From JBAYJS01 sp041664985 (GTDB lineage: Bacteria > Patescibacteriota > Patescibacteriia > Buchananbacterales > UBA6539), in contig JBAYJS010000047.1 of the NCBI GenBank assembly GCA_041664985.1, forward strand, positions 1 through 8,307: DNA of 8,307 bases. Reading direction: 5' to 3'. The notes under the pieces were generated by a model. The model did no database searches. It worked only from the letters and a program-made list of their open reading frames with translations, and was not told the origin of the DNA. Position 1 is the stretch's first letter, and every line of letters begins with the position of its first letter. The position numbers were made by a program, and so were the translations under genes. Of the stretch, positions 1-6,055 are shown in pieces.

Positions 1-2
1 AA

Positions 3-2417
3 ATTAGAGCAAAAGTTATCTTACTATTTGTCATTCTGTCTTTGATTGGAACAGGTATCATTTTTGTTTTTGTCAATTATTTTTTACGAGGCATAATGGC
101 AGAAACTATCGGTAGCTATAATATTTTATTAGCCAAAGAAAGTATTGGTGCGATTGACCGGATAATTTATCGCCGGCTTGAGCGCTGGGATTCCTATTCT
201 AAAAGTAATCCTGATTTAGTCGAAGCGATAAAAATTTCTAATCAAGAATTTGAAAAACTCAAAGACATTGATCAATATATTAAAGCCATTGATTCACAGT
301 GGACGGCGGCTCGTAAAACCGAAGTGACGCCATTTATGAAAACTTTGATTGATTCAAAGCTGTCTGACGGGCTGAGGGCCAGGACTAAATTTTATAATGA
401 TAAATACGGCTATCTGATTTTTCCGGAATTTTTTGTCACCAATAAATATGGGGCTAATGTTGCACAAACCGGTAAAACCACTGATTATTATCAGGCCGAT
501 GAAGATTGGTGGCAAAAAACCAAAAGTGACGGATTGTATGTCAGTGATGTGAAATATGATGAAAGTACGGAGTCTTATTCGCTGGATTTGGGTATTAGAG
601 TTAACGATGAAAATGGTGAATTCATCGGAGCGATAAAGTCAGTTTACGACATTAAAGATATTTTTGAGATCATCGATGAACTAAGAGGCCAGGCCAATGC
701 TTATTTATTAACCACTGATAATAAGTTAATTTATTCAATTGATAACGGCTCAGGCAACTTAGTTGATGCCGGCGTTATTTTGGCGCCATTTTTAATAAGT
801 GATAAAAATACCCCCGAACATTATATCGGATCACAAAGCGGTGTCAGTAAACTTTTTTCGCATACCCATAGCTATGGGTATAAGGATTTTAAAGGTCTAG
901 GTTGGTCAATAGTGATTGTTCGTAATTCAGCTGAAGTATTAGCACCCCTTAACCGATTGGTTTATTATAATATATTTGCGGTAATTTTAATCCTGGCCTT
1001 GATTTTTATATTAGGAATTTTTATCTCCAATATAATTATCAAGCCAATCAAAAAATTGGGTAATGACATTTCGATTGTTAAAAAAGGTGACTTAAATCAT
1101 CTGATTACTTCCAAATCAAAAGACGAAATTGGTGATTTGACGCGATCATTTGCTTTAATGGTTCAAGCCGTTAAACAGTCTCAGGCCGATATTGAGACAA
1201 AAGTTAATGAACAAACCAGAGAAATTGCCAGCAAGGCTAAAGATTTAGAGGATCAGAAAAAAGCAATTTTGAATGTTTTAGAAGACGTGGAAGAAGAAAA
1301 AACCAAAACTGAGTCGTTGGCCAAAGATTTGGAAAAATTCAAAATGGCAGTTGATAATGCTTCCGATCATATTGTGATTACTGATCCGGATGGAATTATT
1401 TTATATGCCAATCAAAGTGTAGAAGAAATCACCGGCTATCCGGTTAAAGAAATTATTGGCCAAAAGGCCGGCAGTAAAGAAAATTGGGGCGGGTTGATGA
1501 ATGCAAATGTTTATAAAAATTTTTGGGATACGATCAAAAAAAAGAAAAAAGTTTATATTGGCGAACTGAATAATCGGCGCAAAAATGGTCAAGATTATGA
1601 GGTGATTGCCAGTGTTTCTCCGGTTTTGGATGCAAAAGGTGAGGTGTTGTTTTTTATCGGTATTGAGCGCGACATTACTAAAGAAAAACAAATCGATAAA
1701 GCCAAAACCGAATTTGTCTCTTTAGCTTCACATCAGTTGCGCACGCCGCTTTCTGCCATTAATTGGTATGCTGAAATGCTTTTGGCAGGCGACGCCGGTA
1801 AAATCAGCAAAGAACAGAAAAAATATCTGGCTGAAATTTATCGCGGCAACCAGCGTATGGTTGATTTGGTTAATGCTTTGCTAAATGTTTCAAGGATTGA
1901 TTTAGGCACTTTTGCAATTGAACCGGTGCCAACTGACATCATCGAACTGGCCAAAAGCGTTGTGGGCGAATTGCAGCCGCAAATTAAAATTAAAAAATTA
2001 AAGTTAGGCGAGGATTTTGCTAAAGATTTGCCGACCATGATGGTTGACCCGAAACTAATCAGAATCATTTTTCAAAATTTACTTTCCAATTCGGTCAAAT
2101 ACACTCCGGAAAAAGGTCAGATTGATTTTATGATTAAAAAAGACAAAAATTCAATTTTAGTCACGGTTAGAGACAACGGTTACGGCATCACTAAGTCACA
2201 ACAAAACAAAATATTTGAAAAACTTTTCCGAGCCGATAATGTCCGAGAAAAAGATACCGAGGGTACGGGGTTGGGTCTTTACATCGTCAAAGCCATTGTT
2301 GATCAGGCTAAGGGTAAAATTTGGTTTGAGTCTGAAGAAAATAAAGGTACGACATTCTATGTCAGTTTACCTTTGGCTGGCATGCCAAAAAAAGAAGGGA
2401 CCAAAGAATTAAGTTAA
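3..2417 (+). CDS. Membrane sensor histidine kinase (dCache-HAMP-PAS-HisKA-HATPase), 5' end outside window
   Basis: This is a two-component sensor kinase that autophosphorylates on a histidine and passes the phosphate to a response regulator. The frame is open to the left edge: the codons from base 3 read IRAKVILLFVIL, a basic stretch running into the first membrane helix, so the true start lies upstream and the TTG at 42 is probably internal. An extracytoplasmic sensor region follows (about 100-960) with dCache-like features around DEDWW (near 507). A second helix lies at about 970-1040, then HAMP to about 1180, a coiled coil to about 1335, and a PAS domain at about 1336-1680. The H-box SHQLRTPL has its phosphoacceptor His codon at 1731. 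The N-box NLLSNSVKYTP is near 2080, G1 DNGYGI at 2172, and G2 GTGLGL at 2262. All catalytic boxes look intact. Two receiver genes follow directly and are the likely partners. The ligand is unknown; dCache domains usually bind small metabolites. Confidence 0.95.
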   Translation: MRAKVILLFVILSLIGTGIIFVFVNYFLRGIMAETIGSYNILLAKESIGAIDRIIYRRLERWDSYSKSNPDLVEAIKISNQEFEKLKDIDQYIKAIDSQWTAARKTEVTPFMKTLIDSKLSDGLRARTKFYNDKYGYLIFPEFFVTNKYGANVAQTGKTTDYYQADEDWWQKTKSDGLYVSDVKYDESTESYSLDLGIRVNDENGEFIGAIKSVYDIKDIFEIIDELRGQANAYLLTTDNKLIYSIDNGSGNLVDAGVILAPFLISDKNTPEHYIGSQSGVSKLFSHTHSYGYKDFKGLGWSIVIVRNSAEVLAPLNRLVYYNIFAVILILALIFILGIFISNIIIKPIKKLGNDISIVKKGDLNHLITSKSKDEIGDLTRSFALMVQAVKQSQADIETKVNEQTREIASKAKDLEDQKKAILNVLEDVEEEKTKTESLAKDLEKFKMAVDNASDHIVITDPDGIILYANQSVEEITGYPVKEIIGQKAGSKENWGGLMNANVYKNFWDTIKKKKKVYIGELNNRRKNGQDYEVIASVSPVLDAKGEVLFFIGIERDITKEKQIDKAKTEFVSLASHQLRTPLSAINWYAEMLLAGDAGKISKEQKKYLAEIYRGNQRMVDLVNALLNVSRIDLGTFAIEPVPTDIIELAKSVVGELQPQIKIKKLKLGEDFAKDLPTMMVDPKLIRIIFQNLLSNSVKYTPEKGQIDFMIKKDKNSILVTVRDNGYGITKSQQNKIFEKLFRADNVREKDTEGTGLGLYIVKAIVDQAKGKIWFESEENKGTTFYVSLPLAGMPKKEGTKELS
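862..881. repeat. Perfect 20-bp palindrome inside the kinase gene
   Basis: The ten bases ATACCCATAG are followed at once by their exact reverse complement CTATGGGTAT, centred between 871 and 872. The palindrome encodes part of THSYGYK in the C-terminal part of the extracellular sensor domain. It could be chance, a DNA-binding site, or a hairpin in the mRNA; it has no T-tract after it and so is not a terminator. Confidence 0.8.
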
Positions 2418-2441
2418 ACTATTTATAATTTATTTGAATTT

Positions 2442-2837
2442 ATGTTAAAAAAATCAACAATTTTAGTCGTTGAAGATGAGCGGCCGTTGGCCGAGGCAAT
2501 TAAAGCTAAGTTGGAACGTTGCGGTCTTGAAGTGGTAACTGCCAGAACGACCGGGCAAGCTTTGGAATTTTTGAAAGCGGAAGTAAAAATTGACGTTGTT
2601 TGGCTTGACCACTATTTATTGGGCAAGGAAAACGGTTTAGACTTGGTTGTTGCCATGAAACAACAAGATTCAATTTGGAAAAATATTCCAATTTTTGTTG
2701 TCTCCAATACCGCCAGTCCGGACAAAGTTCAGGCCTATTTGCGCCTGGGTGTAAATAAATATTATACTAAGGCGGATTTTAAACTTGAGCAGATTTGTCA
2801 GGATGTTGTCAGTAGTTTAGATCAAAAAGAAGAGTAA
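2442..2837 (+). CDS. Stand-alone response regulator receiver protein (first of two)
   Basis: This 131-residue protein consists of a single CheY-like receiver domain with no DNA-binding or enzymatic output. The acidic pocket is E11/D12, the phosphoacceptor is D56 in VVWLDHYLLG, the switch Ser is S88 in FVVSNT, and the conserved Lys is K110 in YYTKADF. The usual D-x-x-M-P sequence after the phosphoacceptor is replaced by D-H-Y-L-L-G, so the loop beside the active site differs from that of the next gene. The gene starts 24 bases after the kinase stop and is probably co-transcribed with it. It most likely accepts phosphate from this kinase and acts through protein-protein contacts or as a relay intermediate. 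The ATG at 2442 is chosen because the first beta strand begins immediately after it; no Shine-Dalgarno sequence is visible. Confidence 0.93.
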   Translation: MLKKSTILVVEDERPLAEAIKAKLERCGLEVVTARTTGQALEFLKAEVKIDVVWLDHYLLGKENGLDLVVAMKQQDSIWKNIPIFVVSNTASPDKVQAYLRLGVNKYYTKADFKLEQICQDVVSSLDQKEE

Positions 2838-2856
2838 CTAATTATCATAAAATCAT

Positions 2857-3234
2857 ATGAAAATAACCAAAAAGATTTTAATTATTGAAGATGAGCTTTC
2901 ACTTTTGCAGGCGCTGGTTGATAAATTTAAAATGGAAAAATTTTTAGTTGTTTCTGCAAAAAACGGCAAAGAAGGTTTGGAATTAGCCAAAAAAGAAAAA
3001 CCGGATTTGATTCTTTTGGATATTATCATGCCAATTACTGATGGTATTACCATGCTTGAGCAGTTGCGCCAAGATGAATGGGGCAAAGAAGTGCCGGTTA
3101 TGGTTTTAACCAATTTAAATGATATTGAAAAAACTTCGGAAGCGCTAAAAAGCGGAGTTCGCGATTATTTAGTCAAGACCGACTGGAAGCTTGATGATGT
3201 GGTTAAAAAAGTTAAAGATAAACTTTCAGTCTAG
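2857..3234 (+). CDS. Stand-alone response regulator receiver protein (second of two)
   Basis: This is a second 125-residue single-domain CheY-like receiver protein. The residues are canonical: E11/D12 acidic pair, phosphoacceptor D55 in LILLDIIMP, switch Thr T85 in MVLTN, and Lys K107 in YLVKTDW. It ends after the last helix with no room for an output domain. It lies 19 bases after the first receiver gene and is the last gene before the terminator at 3277-3296. The two receivers share a general pattern (for example the K-x-D-x-K-L segment before the last helix) but differ strongly elsewhere, including the loop after the phosphoacceptor, so they are diverged paralogues and not a recent duplication. 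It could be the main target of the upstream kinase or a competing phosphate sink. The start at 2857 fits the domain boundary; no Shine-Dalgarno sequence is seen. Confidence 0.94.
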   Translation: MKITKKILIIEDELSLLQALVDKFKMEKFLVVSAKNGKEGLELAKKEKPDLILLDIIMPITDGITMLEQLRQDEWGKEVPVMVLTNLNDIEKTSEALKSGVRDYLVKTDWKLDDVVKKVKDKLSV

Positions 3235-3276
3235 AATCCGTCAATTTTTTAATTTTTTAAACTGATTTTTTGGATT

Positions 3277-3296
3277 CGCCAAATTGGCGTTTTTTT
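3277..3296 (+). terminator. Intrinsic terminator of the kinase/response-regulator block
   Basis: A short GC-rich inverted repeat (CGCCA, three-base loop, TGGCG at 3277-3289) is followed by an uninterrupted run of seven T at 3290-3296, about 40 bases after the second receiver gene. This is the normal form of a factor-independent terminator, although the stem is only five base pairs. A further weak pairing, GAATCC at 3234-3239 with GGATTC at 3272-3277, could form just upstream across an AT-rich loop. Confidence 0.75.
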
Positions 3297-3304
3297 GTTA
3301 TAAT
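3296..3304 (+). promoter_or_regulatory. Extended -10 promoter for the glpX operon
   Basis: The bases TGTTATAAT match the extended -10 consensus (TG, one base, then TATAAT) exactly, with the TATAAT hexamer at 3299-3304. No good -35 hexamer lies at the usual 17-base spacing (TCGCCA at 3276-3281), which fits an extended -10 promoter. Transcription would start near 3311 and give a leader of about 30 bases before the glpX ATG at 3340. The element begins on the last T of the preceding terminator. It was identified from the sequence only. Confidence 0.65.
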
Positions 3305-3339
3305 TAAATAATCATTTAAATAAGATTAATTTTATCAAT

Positions 3340-4320
3340 ATGGATAGAAATTTAGCCTTGGAATTTGTTCGCGTAACTGAAGCCGCTGCGGTGGCGGCAG
3401 CCAAATGGATGGGTCGCGGTGACCGCCATAAGGCTGATCAAGCCGCCGTTGATGAAATGCGCGCCCGTTTTAATCAAATTGATTTTACCGGCAAAGTGGT
3501 TATTGGTGAGGGTGAAAAAGATGAAGCGCCAAAACTTTATACCGGCGAGATTGTTGGCAAAGGCAAAGGGCCGGTAATGGATTTAGCAATTGATCCTTTG
3601 GAATGCACCGATAGTGTGGCTTGGGGCCGTTATAACGCGATTACCGTAATTGCCGCCGGGCCAAAAGGCAGTCTATTGGGCGCGCCGGATACTTATATGG
3701 AAAAAATTGCCGCCGGGCCGGTAGCGGCTCCGGTCATTGATTTAGACGCTTCAGTTAAAACCAATTTAAAAAAAGTGGCTAAAGCTTTAGGCAAAGAAGT
3801 TGACGAAGTGACAGTGGTAGTTTTGGATCGACCGCGCCACGAGAAATTAATTAAAGAAATCAGGCAAGTTGGCGCCAGAGTTCGACTGATTACCGACGGT
3901 GATGTTGCCGCGGCCGTAGCGACTTGTTTACCGGATTCGGGCATTGATTTATTGATGGGTATTGGCGGCAGTACTGAAGCGGTTTTGGCCGCCGTACCGA
4001 TTAAAATTTTTGGCGGAGGAATGGTTTGCCGCTTTAAGCCGCGAAGCGAAAAGGACGAAATTGAAATCAGAAAATGTTTAAAAAAGATTAAAATTAATGA
4101 TATTAATAAAGTATTTCACGCCAAAGATTTGGCTTTAGGTAAACAATTGACTTTTACGGCCACAGGCGTAATTGACGGGCCGATGCTTGATGGTGTGGTT
4201 TTTAAACATGATCAGGTAATTACTCATTCAATTGTGGTTCGGGGTGAATCCGGTACGGTTCGTTATTTAACCACTTACCACAATAATCATCCTTATCAAT
4301 ATTTGGGTCATAAAAAATAA
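3340..4320 (+). CDS. glpX: Fructose-1,6-bisphosphatase class II (GlpX)
   Basis: This enzyme hydrolyses fructose-1,6-bisphosphate to fructose-6-phosphate and phosphate, the committed gluconeogenic step; in some phototrophs the family also acts on sedoheptulose-1,7-bisphosphate. The 326 residues align without gaps to E. coli GlpX (recalled from memory) over at least the first 213. Metal and catalytic positions are kept: D33, E57 and D61 in GEGEKDEAP, D85, E88 and T90, and E213 in GIGGSTEAV. PRH at 165-167, DGDVAAA at 186-192 and the C-terminal FTATGVIDG block are also typical. Two departures stand out: the active-site motif usually read DP-[IL]-[DE]-G-T is DPLECT with C89, and GGGMVC carries C230 where E. 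coli has Gly. It is the first gene of an operon, with the aldolase that makes its substrate 9 bases downstream. The start is set by the aligned N-terminus (LALEFVRVTE). Confidence 0.96.
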   Translation: MDRNLALEFVRVTEAAAVAAAKWMGRGDRHKADQAAVDEMRARFNQIDFTGKVVIGEGEKDEAPKLYTGEIVGKGKGPVMDLAIDPLECTDSVAWGRYNAITVIAAGPKGSLLGAPDTYMEKIAAGPVAAPVIDLDASVKTNLKKVAKALGKEVDEVTVVVLDRPRHEKLIKEIRQVGARVRLITDGDVAAAVATCLPDSGIDLLMGIGGSTEAVLAAVPIKIFGGGMVCRFKPRSEKDEIEIRKCLKKIKINDINKVFHAKDLALGKQLTFTATGVIDGPMLDGVVFKHDQVITHSIVVRGESGTVRYLTTYHNNHPYQYLGHKK

Positions 4321-4329
4321 TTAAAAAAT

Positions 4330-5289
4330 ATGATTGTTTCAACCAAACTTTTATTTCAGCATGCTTACGGTAATTATGCCCTTGGCGCTTATAACATTAA
4401 TAATGCGGAACAAATCATGGGTTTGTTTGCCGGTAATTTGGAAAGTCAGGCGCCTTTTATCATCCAGCTTTCCAAAGGAGCGAGAAAGTATACTGACAAA
4501 AGATTGCTGGAAGCAATGATTCGCGCCGTGGCTGAAATTTTTCCCCAAGCGATTTTTGCCGTCCATTTAGATCATGGCGACGAGGAGTCTTGCCTGGATT
4601 GTATCAAAAGCGGTTTTTACAGCTCGGTAATGATTGATGCCAGCGACAAACCGTTTTCTGAAAATATCGCCATTACTAAACGAGTGGTTGATGCGGCTCA
4701 CGCTAAAGATATAGCCGTGGAAGCGGAGCTGGGTCAGTTGGGCGGAGTTGAGGAAGATATCAAAGTTTCTGAAGGCGAAGCTAAACTTACCAATCCCGCT
4801 CAGGTCAAAGAATTTATTGAAAAAACCGGTTGTGACAGCTTGGCTTGTGCAATTGGGACCAGTCATGGTGCTTATAAATTCAGCGGCGGTCAAGGGCTTC
4901 ATTTTGAGGTGATTGAAGCGATTCAAAAATTGGTTCCCGGTTTTCCTTTGGTCATGCATGGTTCCAGCTCGGTGCCGCAGCAAGAAATTGAACGGATCAA
5001 TGCGGCCGGTGGAGCCATGAAAGGCGCTAAAGGGGTTGATGAAACTCAATTTGCCAAAGCGGCAAAAATGGGTGTCACTAAAGTTAATATTGATACTGAT
5101 GGCCGTTTGGTTTGGTGTCGAGTTCACCGGGAATTTTTTCGTGACAAGCCGGAAGAATTTGATTTGCGGGCCCCGGGTAAAATTTTTATGGCTGAATACG
5201 CCAAATATATTGTTCATAAAAATGAAATGCTAGGCAGTGCCGGTAAATTGGAAGCAGTCAGAAAATTTTTGGCCAAAAATAAAAAATAA
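4330..5289 (+). CDS. fba: Fructose-bisphosphate aldolase, class II (Calvin-cycle-like subtype)
   Basis: This zinc-dependent aldolase interconverts fructose-1,6-bisphosphate with dihydroxyacetone phosphate and glyceraldehyde-3-phosphate. The 319-residue protein shows AVHLDHG with catalytic D81 and zinc ligand H82, EAELGQLGG at 131-139 (E133 in the usual acidic position), GTSHGAYKF with zinc ligand H179, VMHGSSSVP with zinc ligand H210, and the phosphate-binding NIDTD at 253-257. The HGSSSVPQ sequence and the longer loop before NIDTD (about 226-250, GGAMKGAKGVDETQ) recall the Calvin-cycle subtype (CbbA-like) more than the short B. subtilis FbaA form, which has HGGTGIP. The C-terminal FDLRAPGK segment is also typical. 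It follows glpX by 9 bases, so the two consecutive enzymes are made together. Subtype assignment is from memory of family motifs. No Shine-Dalgarno sequence is visible before the ATG. Confidence 0.95.
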   Translation: MIVSTKLLFQHAYGNYALGAYNINNAEQIMGLFAGNLESQAPFIIQLSKGARKYTDKRLLEAMIRAVAEIFPQAIFAVHLDHGDEESCLDCIKSGFYSSVMIDASDKPFSENIAITKRVVDAAHAKDIAVEAELGQLGGVEEDIKVSEGEAKLTNPAQVKEFIEKTGCDSLACAIGTSHGAYKFSGGQGLHFEVIEAIQKLVPGFPLVMHGSSSVPQQEIERINAAGGAMKGAKGVDETQFAKAAKMGVTKVNIDTDGRLVWCRVHREFFRDKPEEFDLRAPGKIFMAEYAKYIVHKNEMLGSAGKLEAVRKFLAKNKK

Positions 5290-5297
5290 TTTGGCAT

Positions 5298-5810
5298 ATG
5301 GTTAAACTGGTAAAGCCAAACTTAAAATACCAGAAAAGTTTTATTGAAGCAGCTAAAGAATTTCAGGCCGAAAACCGATATGGTGATTTGAATATTTTTG
5401 AATTGAAAAAAGATTTTTTTAGTTTTATTAAAAAATTAAACGATTCAGCCAAAGGTATTAATCTGCCCAAAGGCTACGTAGCTTATTCGACTCATTGGTT
5501 GATTGATAATGGTGAGTTTGTTGGCAAAACCAGTATCAGGCATCGGCTGACTAAAAAATTGCGTCAAGAAGGCGGCCATATCGGCTACGAAATCAGGCCG
5601 ACCAAAAGAAGACTTGGCTATGGCACTAAAATTTTAAAATTGGTTTTACCTAAAGCCAAAAAATTAGGATTTGGTAAAGTTTTACTGACCTGCAATGACG
5701 ACAATATCGGCTCAATTAAAATAATTGAAAAAAATGGCGGCGTTTTTTTAGATAAAATATTATTTAATAAAAAATTAAAGAGGCGATATTGGCTAAATTT
5801 AAATAAGTAA
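5298..5810 (+). CDS. GNAT-family N-acetyltransferase
   Basis: This is a predicted acetyl-CoA-dependent N-acetyltransferase of 170 residues. The core is visible: a beta strand with FVGKTSIRHRL (74-84), then HIGYEIRPTKRRLGYGTKIL (94-113), in which R104-R105-L-G107-Y-G109-T110 forms the pyrophosphate-binding loop of motif A, followed by VLLTCNDDNIGSIKIIEKNG (128-147), the usual Asn/Ser/Glu-Lys-Asn-Gly motif B. The pattern resembles the general predicted acetyltransferase group COG3981. The substrate cannot be read from the sequence; amino acids, small amines, antibiotics or protein lysines are all possible. The protein is lysine-rich and ends with a basic strand. It lies 8 bases after the aldolase and 7 before the small membrane protein, so it is an internal operon member. 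The ATG at 5298 gives the expected N-terminal length for the family. Confidence 0.88.
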   Translation: MVKLVKPNLKYQKSFIEAAKEFQAENRYGDLNIFELKKDFFSFIKKLNDSAKGINLPKGYVAYSTHWLIDNGEFVGKTSIRHRLTKKLRQEGGHIGYEIRPTKRRLGYGTKILKLVLPKAKKLGFGKVLLTCNDDNIGSIKIIEKNGGVFLDKILFNKKLKRRYWLNLNK

Positions 5811-5817
5811 AATCATT

Positions 5818-6048
5818 ATGAAAAAAATTATTATCAGTCAATTTATTGTTTTGTTGGCTGGCACTTTGTTTGCTTGGGGTAATTTTAGCTGGGAACTGAT
5901 CAACTATTTAAATCAAAAAACCTGCGCTTTTGCCTGTACGACAAAACTGGTTAATCCGTTTTTTACGCCTTGTTTTTATGGTGCGATATTTTTTACCCTA
6001 GCTTTTATTTTAAGTATTTTTCTAGTGCGCGGCCGTAAAACCAGCTGA
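5818..6048 (+). CDS. Small two-helix membrane protein with conserved-looking cysteines, function unknown
   Basis: I do not recognise this 76-residue protein. It has a basic N-terminus (MKK), a hydrophobic helix at about 4-20, a central loop, a second helix at about 53-70, and a basic tail RGRKTS. The positive-inside rule predicts both ends in the cytoplasm and the loop outside. The loop holds C36 and C40 (CAFAC), and C52 (in TPC) sits at the start of the second helix, an arrangement that could support disulfide exchange or metal binding. The first helix could also be an uncleaved signal anchor. The gene lies 7 bases after the acetyltransferase and 7 before the ABC exporter, so it is probably translated with them and may be a small partner of the exporter. 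That it is a real gene is supported by its fit into the regular operon spacing and its clear membrane profile. Confidence 0.75.
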   Translation: MKKIIISQFIVLLAGTLFAWGNFSWELINYLNQKTCAFACTTKLVNPFFTPCFYGAIFFTLAFILSIFLVRGRKTS

Positions 6049-6055
6049 TTTTATT

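Noticed and set aside
42..44. TTG as the start codon of the histidine kinase.
   Set aside because: The frame is open from base 3 and the upstream codons encode basic residues and the first half of the membrane helix, so the gene begins before the window.
1536..1550. A-rich run in the kinase PAS domain holding an in-frame A AAA AAG heptamer (1538-1544), as in dnaX -1 frameshifting; the -1 frame stops at 1571-1573.
   Set aside because: No convincing downstream hairpin or upstream stimulator is visible, and lysine-rich AT-rich genes contain such runs by chance. The main frame is intact.
2674..2700. Inverted repeat TTGGAA/TTCCAA followed by Ts inside the first receiver gene.
   Set aside because: The stem is only six mostly AT pairs, the T-run is short and it lies within a conserved coding region, so it is unlikely to terminate.
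4567..5217. Long minus-strand open frame of 216 codons opposite the aldolase gene.
   Set aside because: It is a shadow of the aldolase frame, with no recognisable domain, and the plus-strand protein carries all catalytic motifs.
5818..6048. Possible TGA recoding, as in Gracilibacteria, with read-through of the stop at 6046-6048.
   Set aside because: Read-through would add only five codons before TAA, and no in-frame TGA appears within the other genes.
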